This document shows positions 1-7,349 of a stretch of DNA of 8,090 bases, piece by piece. The position numbers and the translations under genes were made by a program. Positions within the stretch are counted from its first letter, which is position 1. Every line of letters starts with the position of its first letter. A model generated the notes under the pieces. That model saw only the letters and a list, made by a program, of their open reading frames with translations. It was not told the DNA's origin and did no database searches. This stretch comes from Clostridia bacterium. GTDB taxonomy: Bacteria; Bacillota; Clostridia; Oscillospirales; CAG-272. Location of the stretch: positions 1-8,090 of the forward strand of contig JAFYRH010000126.1 of NCBI GenBank assembly GCA_017559555.1, written 5' to 3'.

Positions 1-633
1 ACCGAGCAGTTGCGCCTCGGGCTTTTTGGTGGTTTGCACCTTGATGACCCAGGTTGCTTTTCTTCCCTCGTCGGTCAAAAGACCGAAGTAGGGAACGTAA
101 CCTACGATGGAGCCCATAATATCGATGATACCGGAGTTACGGTTACATCTTGCACCGAGAACCGAGTTTGCATAAACGACTGCGCTGGATTCTGCCCAAG
201 AGAGGATATCACCCTTTCCCGGTTTATTGCCAACCTCGTCGAGATAGCAAGCGCAAGTGAATGCGTTCTTGTCCATCAGACCAAGCTTGTTCAATTGACC
301 CTCATAAAAATCTTGCTTGCTGTACATAAACTTGTTGAACACAAGGTTTTGCAAGAAGTTTGCGGGAACATTTTTATCGATGGGGCGGGGGTCTACCGAG
401 AATTTTTGACCGGATGCAACGCCTGCATCGAGGAGTTGTTGCATCAGGTCGTAAACGGGAGACATTACCTTGAGACCAAAAGAGGTAACAAGGTGGTTAT
501 ATTTGGATGTAATGGGAACAAGCTTTTCTGCTTCAAAAGCATCGCCGTACATAACAAGGGTCTTCATAACCTTGGCAAGGGTTTCGCCTTGCGCACCGTC
601 AAGAATCGCCTGTTGTTCTTTTGTTAAGATCAT
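1..633 (-). CDS. Aconitase X (DUF521/AcnX) catalytic-domain protein, N-terminal part, runs off left edge
   Basis: An open minus-strand frame of 211 codons starts at ATG 633-631 and has no stop before the window edge. A ribosome site AAGGAG (649-644) lies 10 nt upstream, and the gene begins 23 nt after the preceding flavoenzyme, so the two are probably co-transcribed. The strongest signature is at residues about 126-165: TCACYL, then the block WAESSAVVYANSVLGAR (146-162) followed by CNRNSG. This matches the conserved ESSAVxxANSVLGARxNR core of aconitase X proteins. Known members are hydro-lyases with an FeS cluster, including cis-3-hydroxy-L-proline dehydratase in bacteria and phosphomevalonate dehydratase in archaea. 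The usual TCTPY and GARTNRE are here TCACY and GARCNRN, and residues 40-90 diverge from the better-known members, with a DPRP motif at 81-84. This suggests a separate subfamily with an unknown substrate. The C-terminal half and any small (swivelling) domain lie outside the window. The family is confident; the reaction is not. Confidence 0.85.
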   Translation of the reverse strand, partial: MILTKEQQAILDGAQGETLAKVMKTLVMYGDAFEAEKLVPITSKYNHLVTSFGLKVMSPVYDLMQQLLDAGVASGQKFSVDPRPIDKNVPANFLQNLVFNKFMYSKQDFYEGQLNKLGLMDKNAFTCACYLDEVGNKPGKGDILSWAESSAVVYANSVLGARCNRNSGIIDIMGSIVGYVPYFGLLTDEGRKATWVIKVQTTKKPEAQLLG

Positions 634-656
634 AGTCGTTTATCTCCTTGTCAAAA

Positions 657-2726
657 TTACAGTTTCATGCAAACGTTCCAAGCACCCCAAATAACGGTAC
701 GCATGTTACCAACGTTTGCGGCGTCACCGATGACGTGAACGTGCTTGCCGGCCTTTGCAAGGGGTGCGGGATTGTAACCAACCGAGAGGATAACAGAATC
801 GGTTGCTACGTCAAAGGTCTTGCCTTCTTTATCCTTGAGCGTTACGCTACCCTCGTTGATGGTGGAGAGTGCGGTTTCGAGATATACGGGTACGTTATTT
901 GTTTTAAAGAAATCACGCAGATAGCTGGTGTTTGCCAAGCAAACGCCCTTGGTGGTAATGAGGTCGTCCTGCATTTCTACGATAACAGGCTTTTTGCCCT
1001 TGAGGTAGAGGTCATAAGCGATCTCACAACCGGTCAAGCCACCCCCGATAACTACAACGTTTTCTCCAACCGGCTTATTGCCAAGCAGATAATCAACCGC
1101 TTCGATTGCGGTGTCGGCGCCCTTTACGGGAATTCTCTTTGCAACCGCACCGGTGGCAACGATGATCTCGTCAGCTTCGATGGAGTTGATGTCCTTAATT
1201 TCGGTGTTCATCTTGAGGTCGATGGGATACTTGGAAACTTCGCGAATGTACCAAGCGATGAGTGCTCTGTCCTTTTCCTTGAAAGAGGGAGCAGCAGCGG
1301 CTACAAATACACCGCCAAGCTTGTCGGTTTTTTCGTAAAGAGTAACTTTATGTCCGCGCTTTGCACAGAGGATGGCAGCTTCCATACCGCCAATACCGCC
1401 ACCGATGATGGCAATATTCTTTTGCTTCTTGGCAGGCTTTACGGAATACTTTTTGGATTGCATGGTTTCGGGGTTGAGTGCGCAACGTGCAAGGCCCATG
1501 GTATCGGTGAGGTCTTGGGTATTTGCGTGACCCTTGGAAGAGGAGAAGTTAAAGCAGCCTGCGTGGCAGCAGATGCAGGGCTTGATGTCATCAAGGCGAT
1601 CTTCAATCAGCTTGGTGACCCATTCGGGGTCAACAAGGAATTGGCGAGCAACGCCAACTGCATCGATCTTGCCCTCGGCAACCGCTTTTGCACCAACTTC
1701 GGCATCCATTCTACCGGCGCAGACAACGGGAATGTCAACAAACTTTTTGATGTGTGCAACGTCTTCGAGGTTGCAGTTCTCAGGCATATACATCGGGGGA
1801 TGTGCCCAGTACCAAGAGTCGTAGGTGCCGTTGTCGGCATTGAGCATATCGTAACCTGCATCTTGCAGATATTTTGCAGCTTTTTCGGATTCTTCCATGC
1901 CACGACCGACCTCAACGTAGTCTTCGCCGGGCATAGCACCCTCACAGAAGCCTTTGAGTTTGGATTCTACGGAGTAACGAAGAGATACGGGGTAATCGTT
2001 GCCACAAGCTTCTTTAATTGCTTTTACAACTTCAACAGCAAAACGGTAACGGTTCTCAAAGCTTCCACCGTATTCGTCGGTACGCTTATTGAAGAACTCA
2101 ATAGCGAACTGGTCGAGCAGATAGCCCTCGTGAACAGCGTGAACCTCAACGCCGTCGACGCCTGCCTCTTTGCAGAGTTTAGCGGTTTTTGCAAACGCTT
2201 CGATGATTTCGTGAATTTGATGCTTGGTCATCTCGGGGCATTCAATGTCGTGTGCCCAACGGGAAGGTTGAGGAGAGGGGCATGCAAGTTCGTGAGAGGT
2301 GTCGATAATGGGCTTTACGAGCGCGCGGGTAATCTTGTTTTTGTGCAGGGGAGCAACGAGCTCGGTGATTGCCCAAGAGCGACCCATACCTGCGGTGAGC
2401 TGAATAAAGAGTTTTGCGCCGGTCTTGTGGATTTCATCCATAAATACCTTGAGGTCCTTGAACATTTTTTCGTTTTGCCAAAGCCATTTGCCCCAAAAGG
2501 TATCACGAAGGGGTGCAATGCCGGGGATGATGAGACCTACGTTGTTGTTTGCTCTTTCCAAAAAGAGCTTGGCTGCCTCTTTGTCGAAGTGGCAACCCGT
2601 GAGCTCGAACCAACCGAACAGAGATGTGCCGCCCATGGGGCACATAACGATGCGGTTTTTGATCTCAACGTTGCCGATCTTCCAAGGTGTAAATAATGCC
2701 TCGTACTTTTCGTTCGTTGTGTTCAT
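657..2726 (-). CDS. NADH:flavin oxidoreductase / 2,4-dienoyl-CoA reductase-type ene-reductase (FMN, 4Fe-4S, FAD)
   Basis: The protein has 689 residues, close to FadH (about 670), and is predicted cytosolic. Residues 1-380 are an Old Yellow Enzyme TIM barrel: FTPWKIGNVEIKNRIVM at the N-terminus, and HAVHEGYLLDQF at 196-207, holding the H-x2-H substrate-carbonyl pair and Tyr202 in the catalytic tyrosine position. KRTDEYGGSFENR and GVARQFLVDPEW follow. A 4Fe-4S site follows (C384, C387, C391, C415). Next come an FAD site IGGGIGGMEA (441-450), an NAD(P) site VVIGGGLTGCEIA (558-570) and a closing FAD motif GDAA (667-670). Family members use NAD(P)H to reduce activated C=C bonds (FadH, enoate reductases, BaiCD/BaiH). 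The substrate is not predictable here. The loop between the third and fourth cluster cysteines is 23 residues, longer than the 11 or so of FadH. I chose ATG 2726 because AGAAAGGA (2743-2736) lies 9 nt upstream; an in-frame ATG at 2747 would put that site inside the gene. The next gene, aconitase X, suggests a dehydration-reduction pair (inference). Confidence 0.9.
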   Translation of the reverse strand: MNTTNEKYEALFTPWKIGNVEIKNRIVMCPMGGTSLFGWFELTGCHFDKEAAKLFLERANNNVGLIIPGIAPLRDTFWGKWLWQNEKMFKDLKVFMDEIHKTGAKLFIQLTAGMGRSWAITELVAPLHKNKITRALVKPIIDTSHELACPSPQPSRWAHDIECPEMTKHQIHEIIEAFAKTAKLCKEAGVDGVEVHAVHEGYLLDQFAIEFFNKRTDEYGGSFENRYRFAVEVVKAIKEACGNDYPVSLRYSVESKLKGFCEGAMPGEDYVEVGRGMEESEKAAKYLQDAGYDMLNADNGTYDSWYWAHPPMYMPENCNLEDVAHIKKFVDIPVVCAGRMDAEVGAKAVAEGKIDAVGVARQFLVDPEWVTKLIEDRLDDIKPCICCHAGCFNFSSSKGHANTQDLTDTMGLARCALNPETMQSKKYSVKPAKKQKNIAIIGGGIGGMEAAILCAKRGHKVTLYEKTDKLGGVFVAAAAPSFKEKDRALIAWYIREVSKYPIDLKMNTEIKDINSIEADEIIVATGAVAKRIPVKGADTAIEAVDYLLGNKPVGENVVVIGGGLTGCEIAYDLYLKGKKPVIVEMQDDLITTKGVCLANTSYLRDFFKTNNVPVYLETALSTINEGSVTLKDKEGKTFDVATDSVILSVGYNPAPLAKAGKHVHVIGDAANVGNMRTVIWGAWNVCMKL

Positions 2727-2735
2727 AGGAAAAAA

Positions 2736-2743
2736 TCCTTTCT
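2736..2743 (-). promoter_or_regulatory. Ribosome binding site that fixes the flavoenzyme start
   Basis: AGAAAGGA on the minus strand, 9 nt before ATG 2726. It decides against the in-frame ATG at 2747, which has only A-rich sequence and no AGGAG-like site upstream. Confidence 0.7.
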
Positions 2744-2769
2744 GCATGTTTTATGTTTTTTGGATACTG

Positions 2770-2796
2770 TTTATAGGGAGGAGGGGATTATTTCAA
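2770..2796 (-). promoter_or_regulatory. Weak candidate promoter for the flavoenzyme-aconitase X pair
   Basis: On the minus strand TTGAAA (2796-2791, the last two sense codons of the hydrogenase gene) and TATAAA (2775-2770) are 15 nt apart. Both boxes are good matches, but the spacing is shorter than the preferred 16-18 nt. The location, in the only sizeable gap (61 nt) between the hydrogenase and the flavoenzyme, makes a separate or additional promoter plausible. No terminator hairpin is visible in this gap, so read-through from the hydrogenase operon is also likely. Confidence 0.3.
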
Positions 2797-4218
2797 CAGC
2801 GAAATGGCATCGCTGATGTTCTTTTCAAGCGCTTCGCGGCCGTATTTATCGACCTCTGCCTTGTTCTTTTCACCGTGGGTCAGGCATCCGGCGCCGCCAA
2901 TGCAACCGCCGATGCAAGCCATGCCCTCAATAAAGTTTCCGTCAAGAATACCCTTGCTCAATTTCAAAAGAGCCATACGGCACGCCTCAATACCGTCGCA
3001 AACAACGGGCTTGATATCAAAATCGATGTTTTGTTCCTTCATTGCCTGTACTGCCGCATCGGTCAAACCGCCGCTGCGCGCAAAGACGCGTCCAAAATAA
3101 GATGCGTTATCGAGCACGCCTTCTTCAAAAGAAGAAAGGTCAAAGTCACGGCTATCAAAGAGTGCTTGGAGCTCCTCGAATGTGAGAACGGTATCGACAT
3201 AGGGCTTAACAGATTCGAGCTGTGCCTCTGTCTTTTTGGCGGTACAAGGACCGATAAAGATGACTTTTGCACCGGGGGTGGTCTCCTTAATATACTTTGC
3301 GAGCACCGCCATAGGAGACAGATTGTGAGAGATGTGTTCTACAAGTTGAGGGAAGGTGGATTTGATGTATTGAACGAAAGCGGGGCAGCAGGAGCTTGTC
3401 AAGAGTCCCTTTTCGGAGAGCTCCTTTGCCTCTGCCATAGCCACCATATCGGCGCCTAGAGCGGCTTCGATAACGTCGCGGAAGCCGAGTTTCTTCAAAC
3501 CCGTAATGACCTGTCCGAGCTTTGCATAAGAGAATTGGCTGGAAATAGAGGGAGCAACGACGGCATACACTTTGTTACCCTCCCCTTGGGTATTGCGTTC
3601 GCTCTTTTTGAGAATGTCGATAGCATTGAGAATGTATGACTTATCGCTGATAGCACCAAAGGGGCACTGATATACACACGCGCCGCACCCGATGCACTTG
3701 GAGTTGTCAATGGTGGCGGCTTTTTCTTCATTCATTGAAATTGCCTTGACCTTGCAAGCGTTTTGGCAGGGACGCTTGCGGCTGACAATTGCGGTGTAGG
3801 GGCAAACCTTAGCACACGCGCCACACTCGCGGCATTTGGATTTATCAATGTGTGCCACGTGGTTATGGTCAAAGGAAATAGCACCGCGTTTACAAACGTC
3901 TTCGCAACGGTGTGCAAGACATCCTCGGCAGGAATCCGTTACTTCATATCCTGCTGCAGGGCATTCATCACAAGCGATGTCAATGACCTCAATCACGTTT
4001 GGGTTGTTCTTGTCACCCCCCATTGCGATTTTGACGCGCTCGCCGAGAATAGCTCTTTCTTTATAAACACAGCAACGCATGGTGGGGTGCTTTCCGGGAG
4101 TGAGCTTTTGGGAAATGTCAATAACGTTCTCCAAAAGCTTATCCTCCCACGCAAGGCGTGCTACCTCGCGCAGAACCTTGTATTTCAAATGCTGTACTTT
4201 TGTATCAAATTTGCGCAT
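2788..4218 (-). CDS. Monomeric [FeFe] hydrogenase, group B (B1/B3 type)
   Basis: The protein has 476 residues and is predicted cytosolic. It reversibly interconverts H2 with protons and electrons, probably with ferredoxin as partner. The H-cluster motifs are intact: L1 TSSCCPAF (C277 proton-relay and C278 ligand positions), L2 GPCTAKK (C325) and L3 EGMACIGGC (C435, C439). CCPAF instead of CCPGW and ACIGGCIGGAG instead of ACPGGC are typical of group B rather than the bifurcating or classical group A enzymes. The N-terminal 200 residues are rich in FeS ligands: C97/C100/C105/C109, C129/C132/C135/C139, an extra pair C151/C155, and C175/C178/C181/C185, plus C83/C86. There is no signal peptide, TAT motif or membrane segment. 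ATG 4218 has an AAGGAG (4229-4224) 5 nt upstream, inside the 13-nt gap after the phosphatase gene, which indicates one operon. The rumen bacterium Ruminococcus albus is reported to pair a monomeric hydrogenase (HydA2) with a PAS-domain sensor hydrogenase (HydS) in the same way. The HydEFG maturases are not in the window. Confidence 0.93.
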   Translation of the reverse strand: MRKFDTKVQHLKYKVLREVARLAWEDKLLENVIDISQKLTPGKHPTMRCCVYKERAILGERVKIAMGGDKNNPNVIEVIDIACDECPAAGYEVTDSCRGCLAHRCEDVCKRGAISFDHNHVAHIDKSKCRECGACAKVCPYTAIVSRKRPCQNACKVKAISMNEEKAATIDNSKCIGCGACVYQCPFGAISDKSYILNAIDILKKSERNTQGEGNKVYAVVAPSISSQFSYAKLGQVITGLKKLGFRDVIEAALGADMVAMAEAKELSEKGLLTSSCCPAFVQYIKSTFPQLVEHISHNLSPMAVLAKYIKETTPGAKVIFIGPCTAKKTEAQLESVKPYVDTVLTFEELQALFDSRDFDLSSFEEGVLDNASYFGRVFARSGGLTDAAVQAMKEQNIDFDIKPVVCDGIEACRMALLKLSKGILDGNFIEGMACIGGCIGGAGCLTHGEKNKAEVDKYGREALEKNISDAISLLK

Positions 4219-4231
4219 TTTAACTCCTTAC

Positions 4232-5404
4232 TTAAAAATAACTAACCTTAATTCTCTTACCCATCTTTTTGAGGCATGCGGAAAGCTCTGAAACGAGATT
4301 CATCTTGATGTTAAAATTGATGGGGAGGTCAGGGTTTTGGTGAGCGGGGTTGATTGCTTTACCAACATAAAAGTTAATGTCGGTTGCTTCTTCAAACAAG
4401 AGGCGGCTGATCAGCGATGCACCGTCTTTTTTGAAATTCCATTCTTCATAGAGGGCGTTCTCACCGAGATAGTCCTTGGCGTATTCAATCACTCTGTTCA
4501 TTGTGATAACGCCCTCGGTTACGAGGTCAACTCCCTCAATATGAGCAATAGGGGGAATGTCACTGCGCTCAAAGCTCAAGCTAGCGCGCACGGGCTTGCC
4601 GAGATATTTTGCCGCAATCGAAGAAGTTGTGCCGCCGCAGACGATGTGTTTACCTTCCTTAGAGAAGAAGAGCGACATCATACGGTTGGCATCGTCGCGG
4701 TTGGAGGGGGGACCGAAGAGAATGTTCATCGGCTCTCTCTTTCTGATTTTTACAACGCAAGCGGTGGTATCATCTCCCGGTTTGTGAGCGTAGAGCTTGT
4801 CGCACTCATCGACCAGCATTGTAGAAAGGTTCTTGGCGGTATAACCGCCGGCAACCAAGGCTTGCATATAGCCTGCAATGTCCTCGCGCTTCCAACCAAA
4901 GTTGTATTTGCCGCCCATGCCTGCGTGAGGGCAACCGTCGCTCATAGCAATGAACACGTCATCCTCTTGCAACTTGAGGGTGGATTTGTATATTTTCTTA
5001 CCGCCGATATGCATCTCGGTCTTGGGATAATCGTAGATCTCAAAATTGCGAATGACGATGACCTGTGGATTATCGTACTGAATGATCTCGGCAACTTCAT
5101 TATTCAATAGATGAATAATGGTAAACGTGGAATACGCCACGCCGCGCACCGAACAAACGGGGAGAGCACCTGCAATGGCAGAGACACACTCCTCAACGGG
5201 GAGGCCTGCCGCCATCATTGTGGAGATGATCTTGGATGTAAGCGTAGAAAGAATACTCGCCTTAACACCCGAACCAAGACCGTCTGCCAAAACGATGACC
5301 GTGGAATTTTCATTTTCCCCCACAACGTCTACGTGGTCACCGCAAAGCTCTTCACCTACGTGGTTGATGCTTTTATATCCGATATCTGCACACAAATCAT
5401 TCAT
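4232..5404 (-). CDS. SpoIIE/PP2C-type protein serine/threonine phosphatase linked to the sensory hydrogenase
   Basis: The protein has 390 residues. Residues 1 to about 222 form a PP2C-fold phosphatase of the SpoIIE kind with the metal-binding acidic residues in place: GDHVD (D23), ADGLGSG (D41), MSDG (D156) and GDDTTACVV (D211, D212). Such enzymes dephosphorylate Ser/Thr phosphoproteins with Mn or Mg, often anti-anti-sigma-like partners. No partner is encoded here. Residues about 225-390 are a separate C-terminal region (KREPMNILFGPP, IVCGGTTSS, VDLVTEGVITMNR) that I cannot assign; I believe similar tails occur on other hydrogenase-linked SpoIIE proteins. There are no membrane segments and no sensory domain of its own, so input probably comes from the neighbour. 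Its ATG lies inside the end of the sensor gene (8-nt overlap, sequence ATGAATGA) with AAGGAG (5420-5415) 10 nt upstream, which implies translational coupling and matched amounts. The arrangement matches phosphatase-linked group C3 hydrogenases. Confidence 0.88.
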   Translation of the reverse strand: MNDLCADIGYKSINHVGEELCGDHVDVVGENENSTVIVLADGLGSGVKASILSTLTSKIISTMMAAGLPVEECVSAIAGALPVCSVRGVAYSTFTIIHLLNNEVAEIIQYDNPQVIVIRNFEIYDYPKTEMHIGGKKIYKSTLKLQEDDVFIAMSDGCPHAGMGGKYNFGWKREDIAGYMQALVAGGYTAKNLSTMLVDECDKLYAHKPGDDTTACVVKIRKREPMNILFGPPSNRDDANRMMSLFFSKEGKHIVCGGTTSSIAAKYLGKPVRASLSFERSDIPPIAHIEGVDLVTEGVITMNRVIEYAKDYLGENALYEEWNFKKDGASLISRLLFEEATDINFYVGKAINPAHQNPDLPINFNIKMNLVSELSACLKKMGKRIKVSYF

Positions 5405-7076
5405 CGCCGATAGACTCCTTCAGTTTTGTGAGTGCGATCTTGGTTTCAGCAGCGGTTTCGCCAAGCAGAGATGCGATTTCTTGCACGATTCTCATTTGCT
5501 TTTCAACAACGGTGTCGGCAACCTCAACGGTTTGCTTGTTGATGCGCGCTTTCTTTTCGCGGTCAAATTCTTCGTCGGTGATGTCGCGCATAATGCCAAT
5601 GAGCATACGCGAATCGGGATCGTAAACCACCGTTTGCTTTACGTACTTTTTGTACTCGGCAAGGTAGGTGCGTTGATCGCGCACGGTTCTGCCGCTGTTG
5701 CGAACCTGAATGAATACTGAGGGATCGAGAATACGGATAACGGGTTCGCCGAGAACGTCGGAGGCTGTGCGAATGTTCATAATCTTGCGCGCTGCATTGT
5801 TGATTTGCTGAACTTCGAGACTTTCGTTGAGCACGATAAGACCGTCGGGAGTATTGTTTACAATGGTATCAGAGAAGCTTTCTGCCTTATCCTTGAGGTA
5901 GGGCAGGCACATCGAGATCTCTGCTTTGCCTTGAATGATTGCGATTGCCTTTTCGCGGCAGGAGTTGTAGCCGCAAGAGCCGCAGTTGAGCTCGTCCGAG
6001 GGACGGAATTTGCCCATTTGACGAAGAACAGACATGATCTCACTCTCGCTGGGCGGAGCAAGCTTGCGCTCGATCATAGAGAAGTTCTTTTTGAGGGTTT
6101 CATGTGCAGGTTGTTCTACGCCAAAGTCACGATTGCCTGCATATTGGGCAATGGTGATATAATCCTTTACGGGGTCGGTCATATGGTATTTCTCCATGAC
6201 AGGACCGCCAACACAGCTGCCAACACAAGCCGACATTTCAATAAAGCATTTGTGAATGCCGCCGTTTTCAATGTTTTTGAGCGCTGCAATGCAGTTTTCA
6301 ACGCCGTCAAGGGCGAGGTAGGTATAACCCGGGGCGTTTTGTGCCATGGTTTTGAGCACGCCGCCCGTAGTGGGGAAGAAGCGTGCGCGGCTCTCGGGAG
6401 TGCTGTCCATTTCCGTCTCAAGTGTAATATCCTCTGCCTTGAGCCAGTTGGTCAATTCCTCAAAAGTGAGAACGGCATCTACAATACCCTCGTAGTATTC
6501 GGCCTCATCCTTTTTGGCAACGCAAGGACCGATGAATACGGTTTTTGCATTGGGGATTCTCTTTTTAATATCGTCGCAATGTGCCTGCATGGGAGACATT
6601 ACGTCGGCAAGATATTGCAACAGAGAGGGGAACTGCTTTTGAATGAGCAGATTGATGGAATGACAGCAAGAGGAGATGAGGACATCTCTATCTTCTTCGC
6701 GTAGCATTCGTTCGTATTCGGTTTTAACGATGGTGGCACCGATAGCGGTTTCCTCTACGTCATAAAAGCCGAGCTTTTTGAGTGCCTTACGCATCGATTC
6801 GATGCCAACGCCCTTGTAGTTTGCGATAAACGAAGGTGCCAAGCTGACAACAACGGGGTCGCCGCTTTGCAAAAGCACGCGCGCCTTTTCGGTGCCGTCT
6901 ACAATTTCTTTTGCATTTTGGGGGCAAACGACAAAGCAGTGTCCGCAAAGAATACACTCGTTGCCAATGATGTGTGCTTGGTTGCCCGAAAAGCGAATGG
7001 CTTTAACAGGGCAGTGACGAATGCACTTATAGCAGTTTTTGCAGTTTGATTTTTTGAGTGTCAAGCAGTTTGCCAT
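5397..7076 (-). CDS. hydS: Sensory [FeFe] hydrogenase with PAS domain (HydS-like, group C3)
   Basis: The protein has 559 residues, probably a soluble H2 or redox sensor. The domains in order are as follows. Two 4Fe-4S sites (C12/C15/C18/C22 and C41/C44/C47/C51). An H-cluster domain, about 75-340, with L1 SSCCHS (C137, C138), L2 GPCVAKKDE (C185) and L3 MSACVGSC (C284, C288). A further 4Fe-4S module of the C-x2-C-x4-C-x16-C kind (C365, C368, C373, C390). A PAS domain, about 400-502 (NTPDGLIVLN through IGIMRDIT). A charged helical tail, about 503-559, likely a coiled coil for dimerisation or phosphatase contact. The Pro of the catalytic TSCCP motif is His here and L3 lacks CPGGC, as expected for a sensor with altered catalysis. 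No kinase domain is present; the overlapping next gene is a PP2C phosphatase, which is why I call it C3 rather than kinase-linked C1. ATG 7076 has AAAGGAAG (7092-7085) 8 nt upstream, lying over the last codons and stop of the preceding gene. Confidence 0.92.
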   Translation of the reverse strand: MANCLTLKKSNCKNCYKCIRHCPVKAIRFSGNQAHIIGNECILCGHCFVVCPQNAKEIVDGTEKARVLLQSGDPVVVSLAPSFIANYKGVGIESMRKALKKLGFYDVEETAIGATIVKTEYERMLREEDRDVLISSCCHSINLLIQKQFPSLLQYLADVMSPMQAHCDDIKKRIPNAKTVFIGPCVAKKDEAEYYEGIVDAVLTFEELTNWLKAEDITLETEMDSTPESRARFFPTTGGVLKTMAQNAPGYTYLALDGVENCIAALKNIENGGIHKCFIEMSACVGSCVGGPVMEKYHMTDPVKDYITIAQYAGNRDFGVEQPAHETLKKNFSMIERKLAPPSESEIMSVLRQMGKFRPSDELNCGSCGYNSCREKAIAIIQGKAEISMCLPYLKDKAESFSDTIVNNTPDGLIVLNESLEVQQINNAARKIMNIRTASDVLGEPVIRILDPSVFIQVRNSGRTVRDQRTYLAEYKKYVKQTVVYDPDSRMLIGIMRDITDEEFDREKKARINKQTVEVADTVVEKQMRIVQEIASLLGETAAETKIALTKLKESIGDE

Positions 7077-7081
7077 TTCTG

Positions 7082-7345
7082 TTACTTCCTTTCGTTTTCG
7101 ATTACATCAAGTATGTTTTTCTTGAAAAATTCTCTAAAGTTTTGGGGTGTAATACCTACGTGAACGTCATCGTTGATTTGTACCGTAACGCCGACGCGGT
7201 TGCACTTGCCGATGCAAAAGCTACCGGAAAGCACAACCTCATCCTCGATGTGATATTCTTCAATAGAGCGTTCAAACAATTCTACAATCTCAGGGGAACC
7301 CTTAAGGTGACAAGAGGATCCCACACAAATTTGAACGAACAGCAT
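7082..7345 (-). CDS. NuoE-like thioredoxin-fold [2Fe-2S] ferredoxin, second copy
   Basis: A small 87-residue protein with C7-x4-C12 (CVGSSCHLKGS) and C44-x3-C48 (FCIGKC), the four-cysteine pattern that binds a [2Fe-2S] cluster in NuoE/HydC-type thioredoxin-like ferredoxins. It lacks the N-terminal helical part of full NuoE (about 160 residues), so it is the bare ferredoxin domain. The probable role is electron transfer to or from the hydrogenases encoded just downstream (inference). I chose ATG 7345 because AAAGG (7359-7355) lies 9 nt upstream and the protein then aligns end to end with its neighbour from residue 1. An earlier ATG at 7390 would add 15 residues and overlap the preceding gene by 41 nt. 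It begins 4 nt after the upstream copy's stop, and its stop is 5 nt before the sensor gene, so it is embedded in the operon. Confidence 0.88.
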   Translation of the reverse strand: MLFVQICVGSSCHLKGSPEIVELFERSIEEYHIEDEVVLSGSFCIGKCNRVGVTVQINDDVHVGITPQNFREFFKKNILDVIENERK

Positions 7346-7349
7346 AGCA

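Noticed and set aside
10..627. Plus-strand open frame opposite the aconitase X gene
   Set aside because: The minus strand encodes the diagnostic ESSAVVYANSVLGAR block and is open to the window edge; the plus-strand product resembles nothing.
648..2696. Very long plus-strand open frame (682 codons) opposite the flavoenzyme gene
   Set aside because: It is an antisense shadow: the minus-strand frame has clear FMN, FeS, FAD and NAD motifs, while this translation is cysteine-rich, has no recognisable domain and no convincing ribosome site. Codon bias in the real gene suppresses stops on the opposite strand.
2727..2747. Upstream ATG (2747) as start of the flavoenzyme, and a small AGGA/TCCT hairpin over its ribosome site
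   Set aside because: The upstream start lacks a ribosome site and adds only MQKGFFP. The hairpin has just four pairs and a T-rich loop, too weak to claim as a translational switch.
2425..3459. Plus-strand open frame bridging the flavoenzyme and hydrogenase genes
   Set aside because: It covers parts of two well-supported minus-strand genes and the gap between them, with no domain and no start signal.
5805..6704. Plus-strand open frame of about 300 codons inside the sensor hydrogenase
   Set aside because: It is antisense to the H-cluster domain, with no motif support.
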